This document shows, piece by piece, positions 25,201 through 37,113 of a stretch of DNA of 64,000 bases. Origin of the DNA: Atopsyche davidsoni (Eukaryota; Arthropoda; Insecta; Trichoptera; Hydrobiosidae); assembly GCA_022113835.1 (NCBI GenBank), contig JAILWY010000009.1, positions 4,067,501 to 4,131,500 on the forward strand, given 5' to 3'. Each line of letters opens with the position of its first letter. Position 1 is the first letter of the stretch. The translations under genes and the position numbers were made by a program. Below the pieces are notes generated by a model. It was not told the origin of the DNA. It did no database searches and saw only the letters and a list, made by a program, of their open reading frames with translations.

Positions 25201-27265
25201 ATTTACTATTCTTGTAGGATATGTATTGTTACCAAGTAAAATTATTGGTTTCTATTTTGCCGACATGGGTATTTGTTATTGCGTGTTCTTTTGATTTCAG
25301 GGTATGCTGTGGTCTGATAGGATCTACACACTCTGTGGCCGAACCCAGTAGAGTGCTCTATATCGGCCTCAACAGTCAATTGATTATATACTTGCTGCTT
25401 CCAAGATACCTGCGAGCCAAGCTATAATTTGAATTCTGAAACAATTGTGTAATATTTTCTAAAGCAAATATAGTTTTACTATAAATAAACTAACAAATAT
25501 TATATGAGATTATCCCCCTAGATTTTTATATCTGTAATAAATAATACACACTGTATCGAAAATATTTTTTTTTTGACACATCTTAACAATCTTTTCAAAC
25601 GCTTTGTTGTATTTATTTAATCTTGTTTAAAATACACGTATAAAGTTTGTTCAAACAGTCGGCAGTACTAATTTTGCTGATATCGATCAACCGTCCGAGC
25701 TACCGGGGAATTTGCGAATATGGAGCAGTCAGAATATCTTGAATTGTTTCGGATGTCGGCGAGTGAGCCGTACCTCTCAGCAACAATGTAATCCGGCAGT
25801 CTGTTTCGATATCAGATCCTTTATTATTGATTGCTGCATTGGCCAGATACCAGAAGTGCTATCCCTGACCCATACAATAAAACAGAAAAATCCAAAATCA
25901 CCGAAGATAACGTTCGTGGGCAAATCTCCGCATGGCGTTCCTAAGTTAATATAATTACAGCAGGTGTGCCGCGGGCTATTTTAGAACTTATATAAAAGTG
26001 CATTAAGGGTGAGGTTGAAGCGCTTGAATGGCTGCATGTGACTTCTTTTGAAATCACACCTGAATGAGACCTGTGAAGGGTTAATACACAAGGGCCGCAT
26101 AGAAATAAAAAGTACAAGGAGTTTGTGATGTATTAATTTTTGAGTTTATATTGTTAAGCCGCAAAATTATTTCAAAACTTAAATAAAAACTTAGAAAAAA
26201 TTGACGACTGCCACCGCAATACTTTGTCGATTTTTTAATTTAGATTATGTAAAATGATTGTAGCGAAGAGAGCACGAAAACTTAAAATTTCACACACAGT
26301 ATTTTTATAGTCTGTTATTTTTTTTCAAATCTTATTTTGTACATACAATTTATTCTAACTTTTATCTAAAATATATTATTTTTTTTATAGCATCTAGAGA
26401 AGCTTCGGGCGATAATTAAAACTGTGCATTAGACAACCCGAAACAATTGTATAGACATATAAAACCCAATCGAACAGCGACAATAACCATAAATTGTTAA
26501 AGACCTGAACTTTCGCCCTACTAAATGTAAGCGATCTTACAACCGCTCAAAATTATAACATTTACAGATAAATGTACTTCCATCGTTTGAACCACAGGAA
26601 ACGGATGTCGAACGCTCAACTTTTACATTCCCCATAACTCGCAACACCTGGATTAAAAATGCTACAGGTACACAGTCTTATGAAATTCGATCTCCGCTAC
26701 TTATCTATTCTATATGAAGCAATACAAGCTTAAGTAGATGTTATGTTAAACATTTTGTTGCAATGACTTTTATGGTTTGTTAAATCCAAACGGTCTGAAA
26801 TATATTATTTATAATGCAATAGCTCTACAACAAAGCCATCAAAATATGAGTCAATAAATCAATTAAAACTACTGTAATGAATTGATATAAAAGTTAAAAG
26901 TATAAATTTGTAAAACTTTTTCGAAAAATTAAAAAAAATATTATTCGTTTTGAATTACCCAGTAAACGAAAAAAATCTTTCAGCTAATGGTTGGTCTCGT
27001 AAAAAGAGCCACAGGACCCGCGTGTGAGTGCAACAGAGATGCAGTCATACGCGAGAAAGGGACAAGAGATTTTTGGGTTCGACCTTTCGTTTGATGGTGG
27101 TTGGTTATCTTTATAGGCGATGCCGTCTAGAGTAAAGTTAAGGAGAATAATATTTTTATGTATTGAATTATAAATATATTTGAATTTATTTCATTATTGA
27201 ATACATCAAATGAGTCGATTACATACCGTGATTTCGATTTCAAAAATTTTAAAAATCTTATTAAT
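25201..27265. other. Intronic DNA with short unrecognised open frames
   Basis: Frames at 25221-25427 and 25712-25954 (plus) sit in locally balanced DNA, but show no known domain. They may be decayed insertions. The rest is AT-rich. Confidence 0.4.
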
Positions 27266-27270
27266 TCAAA

Positions 27271-27289
27271 TGTGTGTGTGTGTGTGTGT
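27271..27289. repeat. (TG)n microsatellite
   Basis: About nine uninterrupted TG units. Confidence 0.9.
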
Positions 27290-27369
27290 ACATAAATTTT
27301 TCTATAAATGTTCATGTAGCGTTTTTTTTTGTTTTTGAATAAAAATATATACTTCTTTTCTTTTACAGT

Positions 27370-27690
27370 GTAGCGAGCCACTGCTCCTTCCGAGTGGCAG
27401 AAGAGGATCGCCGTATACACCTGTGCGCGAGGGAGAGTGTGACAGACAATGGCCTCGGCGTGGAAGAAAAAAAATCAATCCTAAAATGCATAACAAAAAT
27501 AAATACGCGGGAACGGATTGCTGCGAGGCAAAAGGACGAAGCCAACAAAGGATATGCTACGGGCCGGTTTAAACCCATCAGTCCTGATGCTGATGCACTA
27601 CTCGGATACAGCCTGATGATGGTCATCGTGTCTAATCTTGAAGACTGTACCAACAGCTCAACAAACGCATTTGCAACCAGACATTATTAA
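27370..27690 (+). other. Balanced-composition block with an unrecognised open frame
   Basis: A 98-codon plus-strand frame (27394-27690, including ARQKDEANKGYATGRFKPIS) runs through DNA clearly richer in GC than its flanks. No family is recognised and no splice sites are obvious. It could be a relic of a transposon or a single exon of an unknown gene. Confidence 0.2.
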
Positions 27691-30600
27691 CATCATTATG
27701 AAATTAAAATGAAGATGCTATTAAATAGTTACAGTTCTGTTCTGTTCTGTCAAGTTGTGAAGAAAAAAAAAACTTAAATATCAGAGAAAGGCCACTACGC
27801 GTAGACCAATATTTTTTTTGTTCCTACGATAAAATTAAAAAAATAATAGCGTTTACACAATGTATACATGTTGGAACAAAAATGTTCTCCAAATATTTTA
27901 GAGAAGAGGTTGGATAGCTGCGATTTATGTTTCTGATATTATAAGCACAATACAATCTTATTGCTTAATTTTTTTTAAATTATCAAGTTATAATGGCAGT
28001 AAGTATTAACAAAAAGTTTAATAAAATATTGTTTCGTGTGAAATAACACTTATTTGTTATCTTCGATGGCTGACTCGATCCTAAACTGATCAGTTCTGCT
28101 GCCACTGTGGGTTTTGTGGTCAGCGATTTGACGAATACCTGCGTACTTGGATGGGACTTTTTTGCTCCTCTGACTTCATTGGAAATTGCCTAGGAGTTTG
28201 ATGTTTTTCTAGAAAACCATTGTAAACATCGTTGATCGAATGTATACTAAAACAATATTGTTTGCTAGAAACTCGCCGTAGTAATAGCGATGCTTATCTA
28301 TGAAGGTTTCGTATTTTTATATCTATCAACATAGGTTAAAAAATAAATAATAATAATATACATTTTAATGGACATGTATTATTTTTCTTCCCAATCCATT
28401 GTATATTGCTGTTATAAAGATATGAATCCAAAATGAGAATTATTGATTTACATCATTCCAAAACAATATGTTATATTAATCAATTGTAAAAATAAATTTT
28501 GAAAAAGTGTTTATTTGAGTATTTCATTCCTTGCGTATTTCGTAAATTAAGACAACATTAAAATCATATTAACGAATGTGCACTAGAAATATTTTTATGG
28601 TGAGTTAAGGTTTATTTGATATTAGTTAATTTTGGTATACAATTACATAGTATAACATAACATGCAACCACCATCAATCAAAAATACAACCAAAAAATTA
28701 AATTATAAATAAATTACAGGCGGAGAATTTAAAAAAAATACTTGCTAATTAAGAACTTAACTGATCTTTAGCATCGCATAATTGTTTTCCAATTGCCAAA
28801 ACAGATAAATCTAATTTGTTAATCTGCTACACAATGCGATGAACGACGTGATGATGTATGGAGAAAATAATTACCCAATGTATAACCGTTACACATTGAC
28901 AGTACAGACTTTTGGTAATAAATGGCCGCCAGCCGCCCTAGGGAGCTCTCACTAATACGCCTTGCGTCACTAGGGACAAAAAAAAACCTTCCAAAAGATG
29001 GATCCTCCCAGCCGCGGGGGTTTCAATTAATTTTGATGAATCTTTGCAATTATTACGTGTAAGCTCGCGCCCTAATACGAAAGGCTTGAATTTATTTTTT
29101 GGATATTTAATTAAGTGGATATGGGGTACACGCAGGTGCCGAAGCGGAAGCAGAAGATAAATTTTAGAAATTATTGACAATCAATACTTTAACACTGTTG
29201 ATTATGTAATTATAATAAGCGCATGGTATTTATGTAAACACGCTGTAGACGCGTTCGTGTAGTTATCGGATGATAAATGTAAAAGCTTAGCATCGTAAAT
29301 AATAAAATAGTCCCGATCCCATAGCTGCGTTGAAAATTTAAAATGTTAGAACCGTGGATATAAAAAATATCTCACAATAAATTTCGAATGAATCTTGACA
29401 CTGAATGATAACCACGTCATAATATTTACAGAATTTTAGCCAACATTTATTAAGTTCGAAAACTTTATATTGTTCATGTCAATAAGTTTTACGGTAGTTC
29501 AAATTTACAAAAATCTAAAAATTATATTCATCTGTAAATTGAAACACAAAGGTTTAAAAAAAAATTATCGCTCTCACTTATTGAGTGATATTGGCTGTCC
29601 GGGTTCAACCATTTCATTTTTTTAAATTATATTACACGATCTATACATTTAAAAAAATATATTTGATACAGTTTTGTGATTTTCCTATAATCTAGAAGGC
29701 AAAATCAGAAAATACGAAAACCTGGACGGTCGTATTAGCCTCCGGTCGAATTGAATCTCTTAACACCTGCCTCTGCCGTTGGCAGTCAGTTACTCATAGA
29801 AAATAGTATAGTTTATAAATTGCCAATTCAGATTTTCTTAGAACAAACGTCTGTTGTTTATTATTCAATGTGTAGAAACTTTATAACTACTTATTATCGA
29901 AAATTCATGATTGTTTTTATGAAATCAATGTGTAGCAAATTACAAAATATGAGCATATTGCATACACAAGAAAGTTAGATTAATCCGTAAGTGTGCCTGT
30001 GTATAGAAATAGTTGAATTTATATATATTAGGAATACTCAATGTCGGTGTTAGTTCAACATACAACCAATCAAAGTTTAAATTAGAATCTATATTTATAA
30101 GAGTTAATATATATATAAAAAATATATATAAAAAACGCTCATTAATATGTATGCCATTCACCTTCTGCTCGCGTCGGCTGGCCGACGCTGGCATTTCAAG
30201 GGACCTTGCGGTAATTTCTGCGAGAATTCAGGAGCTAAGTGCTTATTATTAAAATCGGTGATTAAGTCCTCCTCGGGAGTCCGCCATCTGAGCTGATGCA
30301 GCAGTGTAAAGTGGGCCATTATCTTGCATGTAAAGTGCGCCTCAAGATACGCACCAGCAAGATACGCCATTTTTTAAACACCCCCGTTTTTGCTTTGAAT
30401 CCTCAAAACGCAAAAACCTTTCTAATTAAACATTAAAACCGGCTGCACACGCAGCGACAAAATTTTCGCCCGATTTGCAAGAATACTCGTATATTACGAT
30501 TTGCAGGAAAATATAGATTATTATAGAATTATGCAAATATTTTTAAAAATAACATGCGCAAGTCATAAAATAATTTTAAGCCAGAAAGCCTATGAGCTCC

Positions 30601-30975
30601 GGCTTTATTAATATCAACACGTTATTATGTAAGCCTCAGTGAGGCCTATCCGAAGTTTACAAATCTAAGAGAGTGCCCTTCGCGCACGTCACCGGCCAAG
30701 CGGACGCTACAATGACCTCTGCGTATGTATCATTATACGTATTTATAAGTCTCACAATGACACTTAATATTCTAATATCCTTTGCGATTATCTTTTACAG
30801 CCGTTTCAAGAAAAATTACCTGAACGATCGGTGGCAATTCCCGTGTAATTGGGAGATTATGAAAATGGGATATTTTTCTCTGAAAAATGCGTCTGATACA
30901 ACAAGCTTATTTGTATTTCCCCATACGTCTAGAGCCCCTCTGTCAAATCTTTTTTTTTATACAGAATATAAACTA
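27691..30975. other. AT-rich intronic DNA
   Basis: Small balanced patches occur at 28925-29060, 30160-30300 and 30600-30730. No exon or RNA gene is recognised. A text resembling the start of the 5 kb repeat region (CGGCTGCACACGCAGCGAC) occurs at 30441. Confidence 0.5.
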
Positions 30976-30980
30976 TAACG

Positions 30981-31211
30981 CATTCTCTTGTATTTACACA
31001 GGTACTAGCATCTCAACGCGTAGAAATGATTAATTTTCTTTTAGCAGTATATAGTGACATCTCCACTGTAAAATCTTCCCTAAACAGTGTATATTTATAA
31101 CTGAACAGTACGATAGTTTGAATGGCCCCATGGTATCTCTGTATCTCGAATAGCTCGCATTCTCTTGTATATGCACGGCTACAAGCGCCTCGGCTCGTGG
31201 AGATGATTAAC
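30981..31211. repeat. Duplicated 53-bp motif, spaced about 177 bp
   Basis: CATTCTCTTGTATTTACAC at 30981 recurs as CATTCTCTTGTATATGCAC at 31158. The likeness continues through TCTCAACGCGTAGAAATGATTAA and CTCGGCTCGTGGAGATGATTAA. Confidence 0.75.
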
Positions 31212-31400
31212 CTCCATTGGCAGAATTAGATCGTGACGTCACAGATTTATGTGCCAAGCCTAGAGCCTTGCCCCGCCCGCCCCCGCCGCTCCCGGCTCCA
31301 CTAATTGACTATGATAAACGCGAGTCCATTCAGCAGCGCCCTGTGTTCTGCCGCGACTGCCACTACCAGCAACACAGTGCCAGACTAGAAAAAGCACCTG
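31212..31400. promoter_or_regulatory. GC-rich island with a CRE motif and C-rich box
   Basis: This contains GTGACGTCAC at about 31234 and CCCCGCCCGCCCCCGCCG, which resembles an Sp1/KLF cluster. It directly follows the duplicated 53-bp motif. It may be a regulatory module or alternative promoter; no TATA box or initiator is evident. Confidence 0.3.
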
Positions 31401-31427
31401 GATATTACACTATAGGTTGGCTTGTTT

Positions 31428-31495
31428 GATAAGACCACTGATCTGTGATCAAGAGTTCGCCAGTTCCATCCCCGTACTCGCAGGTGTATCCCTGA
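31428..31495 (+). repeat. tRNA-derived SINE remnant
   Basis: TTGATAAGACCACTGATCTGTGATCAAGAG forms an anticodon-stem-like GATC..GATC hairpin with GTG in the loop, followed by a B-box-like GTTCCATCCCC. The acceptor stem is not preserved, so this is not a functional tRNA. Confidence 0.4.
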
Positions 31496-31499
31496 CTGA

Positions 31500-34250
31500 A
31501 GTGATCGCACTCACGTCTGATTCAGTTTGACGGGAATCGATAAAGCTAAAATATAATAAAAAAATATTTGCTGAACAGTCTCTCTTAGAATGTATAAAAC
31601 ATTACGAGTATTCAAACTAAAAACATCACATATTTTTACAAAATCAGAAAGATTTTTTCGACGTTACGTACTATACATGTACTATATATATTGAATAAAA
31701 AGGTTTTCGGTTAGAGTAGGTGTTTCAATCTTCAGCCGGCCCTTGGCAAGTATCCTGGAGGTATCCGGAGAATGGCTCACCCATCGATGGGAAGTGTAAT
31801 GCACGCGACACGCGCATAGTCCAGGACTGCCACCGCCCCAAAATCAGTTGATTTCCGATCGTTAGCAGATTCCAGGACTGTACACGATTCAAAGACTCTA
31901 ATGGTGACTATCTTTGGGAAAATATGCTCATATGAAAATATTTCAGCTGCGTTTGTGTGTTCCGCAATTATCGGGAATTTTGAATATTCCTATTGAATCA
32001 AGATAAAATATTGATTTAATTAAATTCTGAAGAAGGATACTAAACACCTGCTTATAATTAAATTCAACATTAAACTACATGTAAAATACGATGTACACCT
32101 TGTAGTGGGCGTATACAAAATTTTCCGAAATAAATATTCCAATATATTTTGTTTTCACTTATAAAAGTGAAAACAAAATATTACTCAATTTCGTACAATA
32201 ATTTCAAATTCAATACATTTCAGTTATATTTAAAAGATAATATATTTTTAAATGTGTAATCAAACATAATTCCAGAAGTTTTGCTCATACATATATTTTT
32301 AAAGCAAGCTAATTTACTTGAACATATTTTTGATTGCGTATTGATTACAGTACCATCATATAGTTTATCCATCACACTGTACAACAAGACACAAGATGTA
32401 AACAGTTTAGCCACGTTCAATTAAAAACTCATCCATCCAGCACTAGCCTCAGGGTATAAGTATAAAGTGTAGTAAATACAAAAATCGCAATACGAAAATT
32501 GGTAAATAATGATAATACAGCGTGAAAAAACTTATTCAATCAAATAAAACTTAAAACCCATAGAAATTGATAAGTATCACCATCACGAGAATGCGTGACT
32601 ACCAAACATATGAAATTACTTTTAAAAAAATAACGAGAAGACACGCTATCATTTTAAGCGCTCCAGAAAAAAAATCGGTGCTTTGCCACAAATTATAGCC
32701 ACTAAAACGACAAAACCACAACCGTTTCATCACACTATTATTTATACGCCCAGACTTTTCACCCAGCTGTGTAATTTAACAAAACACTCTTATTTGGTGT
32801 AAAGTTTGAGTTGCCGTAAAATCACTTCCACGTGTTTTTATTCTTTTTCTTCGAAGGCTATTGTATTGGTTGTGTTAAAAAATGCCTCTGCATTGTGTTG
32901 TTCCTTGTTTGTAAGGAACACTGTTGGGGTAATAGATGTTCAATGGAAGATTGAAGAGGGCAGAAGGTTATGTCGTTAGCTTGTTGGACATGTGTCCAAC
33001 ATACGCAATATAATAACATCGCATTAATGAAAGGACATCATTATTGTTTACAAGAAAAATACGCGTATGCTAGCATATATATTTACTTAGAGACTCCAAT
33101 TGTAAATTGTTAATATCTTGAAAAAAAAATAGTTATAAACCTAATTAACCGCCTTTGTAAAGCTTTTTGTGATAGTTATAATTTAAATTATTTACAAATC
33201 TTATGAATTTTTTTTACAACAGTGTGTATTTTTATTATTGTGCAACAGAAATATCCTCAAATATCCTCAAAAACCATAATACATAAAACTTTACTAATGT
33301 AAGCAAGGATCTGAAACGGCACAAGTAATTTTTACCAATAACAAAAATAATCTTTGAGGATTGTTAGTTTTGATCGTCATGTTATATAAAAACGTGGAAT
33401 ATTTCAATAATTGTTTTATAATTTTTTTATTTACCAAAGCTGGAGTGATTTTGAATCATTTTGATTACATAGAGAAAACATGTTTTTTTTAAGTTTTCAA
33501 ATACAGTTCAAAAAAATTATTCCCTTCATAGCCTGTTGCTATACGTTGATCGGTTTTATTTGAAGATAACTGTAAAATAATTGAGTTTTACTGAAGTAGT
33601 AACATATATTACTGAACTAATTAGAGCACATGTTAAATGAATTCAATTCATAAGGTCATGGGGGTTTTTTGTTAAACACTTCCGGCCAAAAGCATGTTAT
33701 TTACAACTCGTAACGCTGCTTTTTTTAAGTACATATTTTTTAATACACTGCGTAATAATAGATTCGATATTGATTTTTTTACGTTTAAAAGTATCTCATT
33801 ACAACCCCTTGTACCGGGTGGCCAGCGAGGGTCAAACAATTTATTGTATCAATGGCCTATTTACCTTAACCATCGCGTTACTCAGTACACGCCCTATGAT
33901 GACAGGTTACAAAGTACTAGGAACGTCAAGTGATTGTTCAAAAATTCACAAAAAAACTATATTTATGCATGGTTCATCACCATCATCGTGGTTGAAATTT
34001 TCGGTCTACTGCTAAGCTATACTCACACTGTTTATATTTTATCTCTGTGTAGTATCAGGAAACATTTAAGCAAAGAGTCAAATACTCTGCAAAAGTAAAG
34101 AGATTAATATTTCATAGCCAATTGCAGCTTTTCTCGGCTTGCGTAAATTTGTAATGGTAAGGTATGGGTTTTTTTTTTGAAGGATTTCGTTTTTATTTGA
34201 CTTTGAAAAATAAGCGTTTTTAGATATTTTATGAACTCTAAAAATGTTGC
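31500..34250. other. AT-rich intronic DNA
   Basis: This contains the perfect palindrome at 32144-32181 and a TGTTCCTTGTTTGTAAGGAACA hairpin near 32900. No exon is recognised. Confidence 0.5.
32144..32181. repeat. Perfect palindrome (17-bp stem, 4-nt loop)
   Basis: ATATTTTGTTTTCACTT at 32144-32160 is the exact reverse complement of 32165-32181, with loop ATAA. Confidence 0.9.
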
Positions 34251-34254
34251 TTTA

Positions 34255-34310
34255 CTCGTATTCAAAACCCGTTGACATGCAAGCGTGCTAACCACTAAAC
34301 TACAAGGGAT
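34255..34310 (-). repeat. tRNA-like fragment (SINE head)
   Basis: On the minus strand CTTGTAGTTTAGTGGTTAGC matches a tRNA A-box/D-arm and is followed by CACGCTTGCATG and a poor B box. There is no paired acceptor stem, so it is a decayed tRNA-derived element. Confidence 0.4.
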
Positions 34311-34369
34311 AAATGTGGCTGTTAAGTTTCTAACTTGGTGAACAATGGTTAGAGCTTTTAAACATGTTG

Positions 34370-34620
34370 ACCTTTTCCCAATTTGTCACGAACCCCCTCG
34401 ACACCCCAGCCCGAGCCGCGGCTCTCCCTTTCCACAAGTGCGTTCCATAAACATGGGGACTTTATGGCCCGTCCGTGCCTCCATATGGCCTATGAAGGCG
34501 CGGATGTCAGCGGACCATTGAATTAGTTTTTATCGAAAACCCCAAAAAGACATCGAAGACGCCCGGACGGTGGTGGACATTAATGCTCTGATGATGTCGT
34601 GTTTCTCGATAAAAAGGAGT
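34370..34620. promoter_or_regulatory. Complex GC-balanced island, candidate conserved element
   Basis: The region contains TTTATGGCCCGTCC, CCATATGGCC (a CArG-like string) and CATAAACATG. It stands out from AT-rich flanks and lacks a convincing open frame. Its role as an enhancer is inferred. Confidence 0.3.
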
Positions 34621-34688
34621 GTTGAATCTTTAAAATACTTAAATAATTTTATGACAATCAGTTTGCTTGCAGTTGATTTAAAAAAACT

Positions 34689-35411
34689 AACTTAAGAGCC
34701 ATGATAGCAAATTCGAGTTTTTTGACCATTTGCTTGTACCTATTGCGAAAAATCGACTGCACCAATCAAAAAAAATTAAATTTAGAATGTTAGATACACC
34801 TTTTTTTCTGCTACCTTTTTTTTATTTCTTATAATTTACATGATTTCGTCAAGTAATGGACTGCCTCTGGTGTGCCAACCAGACACCAGAAGCAGTCCAA
34901 TCTTGTCATTTAATTAATTAAATTGTCACTTTATTTTGCTGTGTCGAAAGTTGATTTTTTTACAGAGTATTGAGAAAACTATAAATTATATTTATTTATT
35001 TTTTATTATTTAATTAACGTCCATTTTCAGGGTAAAATAAAATCTTGAAGATGTTGAAAAATTTGATAAAATTACGACTTTCAAAACCAAAGTGTGTTAA
35101 AGATTTTTTTTTATTTTTATTTTAAAACTAATTCCAACAGGTGGATATATAATTAATCTTTTAATTCCAATTGAAAAAAAGAGTCATAAATGTTTAGGAT
35201 TCTTGAAACAGGAACATCACGAAACTCCAATCCCGAAACTTTAATCGGAAAAACACATATTTATCATAAGAAATAAAAAAAGGTAGTAGAAGAAAAGATG
35301 TATCTAACTTTCTGCATTTAAATTTTTTTGATTGGTGCTGTCGATTTTTCGCAATAGGTACAAGCAAATGGTCAAAAAAACTCGAATTTGCTATCACGGC
35401 TCTTAACTTAA
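34689..35411. mobile_element. Long-TIR palindromic MITE, copy 1 (about 725 bp)
   Basis: Inverted repeats of roughly 150 bp face each other. The left arm reads TAAGAGCCATGATAGCAAATT and TGCGAAAAATCGACTGCACC, and both recur as reverse complement at the right end with few changes. The interior holds a small hairpin (34858-34900, GGACTGCCTCTGGTGT against ACACCAGAAGCAGTCC). It has no transposase. A 58%-or-so shorter reverse copy is at 43711-44290. Confidence 0.85.
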
Positions 35412-36140
35412 CTAATTGAAAAACGTTATGGTTGATATTTAAATATAAATATTTTTAACGATTTTTATGCGGTATTATCCTTAATGAGCAAAACAAAAAA
35501 TTAAAAAAATCATAATGGTGTACTACAATGAATTTTTTGATAAAAATATCGAATATGTGGATAAATTAGTTTTCAACATTTGATTTAACCCTTTTTTTTA
35601 TACTTCGGCTTATGTAATATACTCAGCTAGGCTGCTCGATATTTTTATTTGAAACGTTTTCGGTAAAGGATTTCATTTTTATTTTCTTTTAATGTGGCAC
35701 GAAGACCGACGTTGCTGATCCCTGATATAAAATATAATCGGACGCGCATTAAATATATTTGTATAGTAGGTTCGGCTGTGAGGCGCGTTTTTTGTCAAGA
35801 TGAAAGAGAGCGCGGCCGCGGAGAGCCCACACTAGCGGCAATGCATTGACTGCTTTGGTAGTTGAAAGGTTAATCCACCACTAAATATATTACATTTGAA
35901 CGTAAAGTCTATTATTCATCGCTTTGTAAACTATAAAATGTAATATTTTATTATGCAATGTGACCAATGCACTTAAGAATGCAGAATATATCTAAATGCG
36001 CTTTCCGCTTTTACGTTATTCGATAAAATTGCTGGCAGTATATTTGATTCGTTGTAATCGTATCAAGCACTATAATATGTAGTTATGAAATATATATATA
36101 TTGATTATTTTTAGACCTAATGAAAAATAGTGAACTTCCT
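35412..36140. other. AT-rich intronic DNA
   Basis: A small GC patch lies at 35770-35860 (GCGCGGCCGCGGAGAGCC). Nothing else is recognised. Confidence 0.5.
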
Positions 36141-36318
36141 GACACTAATATGAAGAGTAAAGTTTATGTTACTTGGAGCTATGAATTAATTTTAAATGCA
36201 AAAGTATATCATTGCATTTAAGTTGTAATAATGCATTTGCGTAATATTACGGATATGATTAGGCACATTAGTTCATACATAGAAGATGATATAAAGAAAC
36301 TCTCAGAAAAATATCATC

Positions 36319-36394
36319 GTGATTTGTGTGGGATTTGAACCCACATCCCCTGGCTTACATGGCCGGTGTACTAACCCTTGTACTAACGAATCAC
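36319..36394 (-). repeat. SINE tRNA-Thr-like head, copy A
   Basis: The head starts GTGATTCG and ends AAATCAC, so the acceptor ends pair. The anticodon loop CATGTAA places TGT (Thr) at 34-36, but position 33 is A rather than the invariant T. The B box is GGGTTCAAATCCC. These features mark a tRNA-Thr-derived SINE and not a working tRNA. Confidence 0.7.
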
Positions 36395-36486
36395 TTCCGT
36401 TTATCGAGAATTTTTAACAATCATACTCTACATATGATCCAATGTTCCCAGGCCAACCAATATTTAGTGATTTGCAAGTAGTATTA

Positions 36487-36551
36487 GTGATAGGGTTAGT
36501 ACACCGGTCATGTAAACCAGGGGGTGTGGGTTCAAATCCCACACAAATCAC
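36487..36551 (+). repeat. SINE tRNA-Thr-like head, copy B
   Basis: This is the same head as copy A but lacks about 11 nt of the D-arm region. It keeps the CATGTAA anticodon loop and GGGTTCAAATCCC B box. Its body continues through AATAAACCCGTAATGGGTAA to about 36670. Confidence 0.7.
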
Positions 36552-36849
36552 GATGATATTTTTCTGAGAGTTTCTTTAAATCATCTTCTATGTATGAACT
36601 AATGTGCCTTATCATATAAGTAATAATATAATAAACCCGTAATGGGTAATAAATACGCATCTGATTGACGTTAATCAAAAAATCGACACTAATATGAATA
36701 GTAGAGTTTGTGTTACTTCTTAGAGCTATGAATTAATTTTAAATGCAAAAGTATACCGTTGCACTTTAGTTGTAATAATGCATTCGCGTAATATTAAAAA
36801 TTAACATGTGCCTTCAAATCACATCTGTACCAAAATTATTTATAGACAC

Positions 36850-37113
36850 AAAAAAAGCAATCACACCTTTTCCACATGGCCAGAAGGGAAAGGCGCCTCG
36901 GCGGCTTATCTTGTCGGCAGGAGCGAGGCGGCCATCTTGTCCCCGGCCCAACATGGCCGGTAATTAAAACACTTCCAAATTTCCCCTGATTCGGCGTGTC
37001 CGACTTATCTGCTGCCCTTTGTTCATGCTGCCTTAATGAGTGCTTCCCCGGGGCGAGAGGCATCGCGGAACATACCATCGTTAAAATACTCGCCTCCATT
37101 TATGTACAGTGCG
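36850..37113. promoter_or_regulatory. GC-rich island, candidate regulatory element
   Basis: A dense unique block with ACATGGCC repeated (about 36873 and 36951), GGCCATCTTG and two TTATCT GATA-type sites. It has no splice-bounded frame. Possible enhancer or insulator. Confidence 0.3.

Larger units (their letters stand above)
36141..36795. mobile_element. Composite: two head-to-head SINEs between 110-bp direct repeats
   Basis: Direct repeats at 36141-36250 and 36685-36795 share GACACTAATATGAA, GAGCTATGAATTAATTTTAA and GTAATAATGCATT. Between them a SINE in minus orientation (tRNA head 36319-36394) and one in plus orientation (head 36487-36551) form an inverted repeat with arms of about 130 bp and a roughly 92-bp spacer. 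Confidence 0.8.

Noticed and set aside
34697..35397. Open frames at the ends of the long inverted repeat
   Set aside because: The frames lie in terminal repeats of a non-coding element.
36319..36551. Functional tRNA-Thr genes
   Set aside because: Position 33 is A, one copy lacks part of the D arm, and both continue into a shared SINE body.
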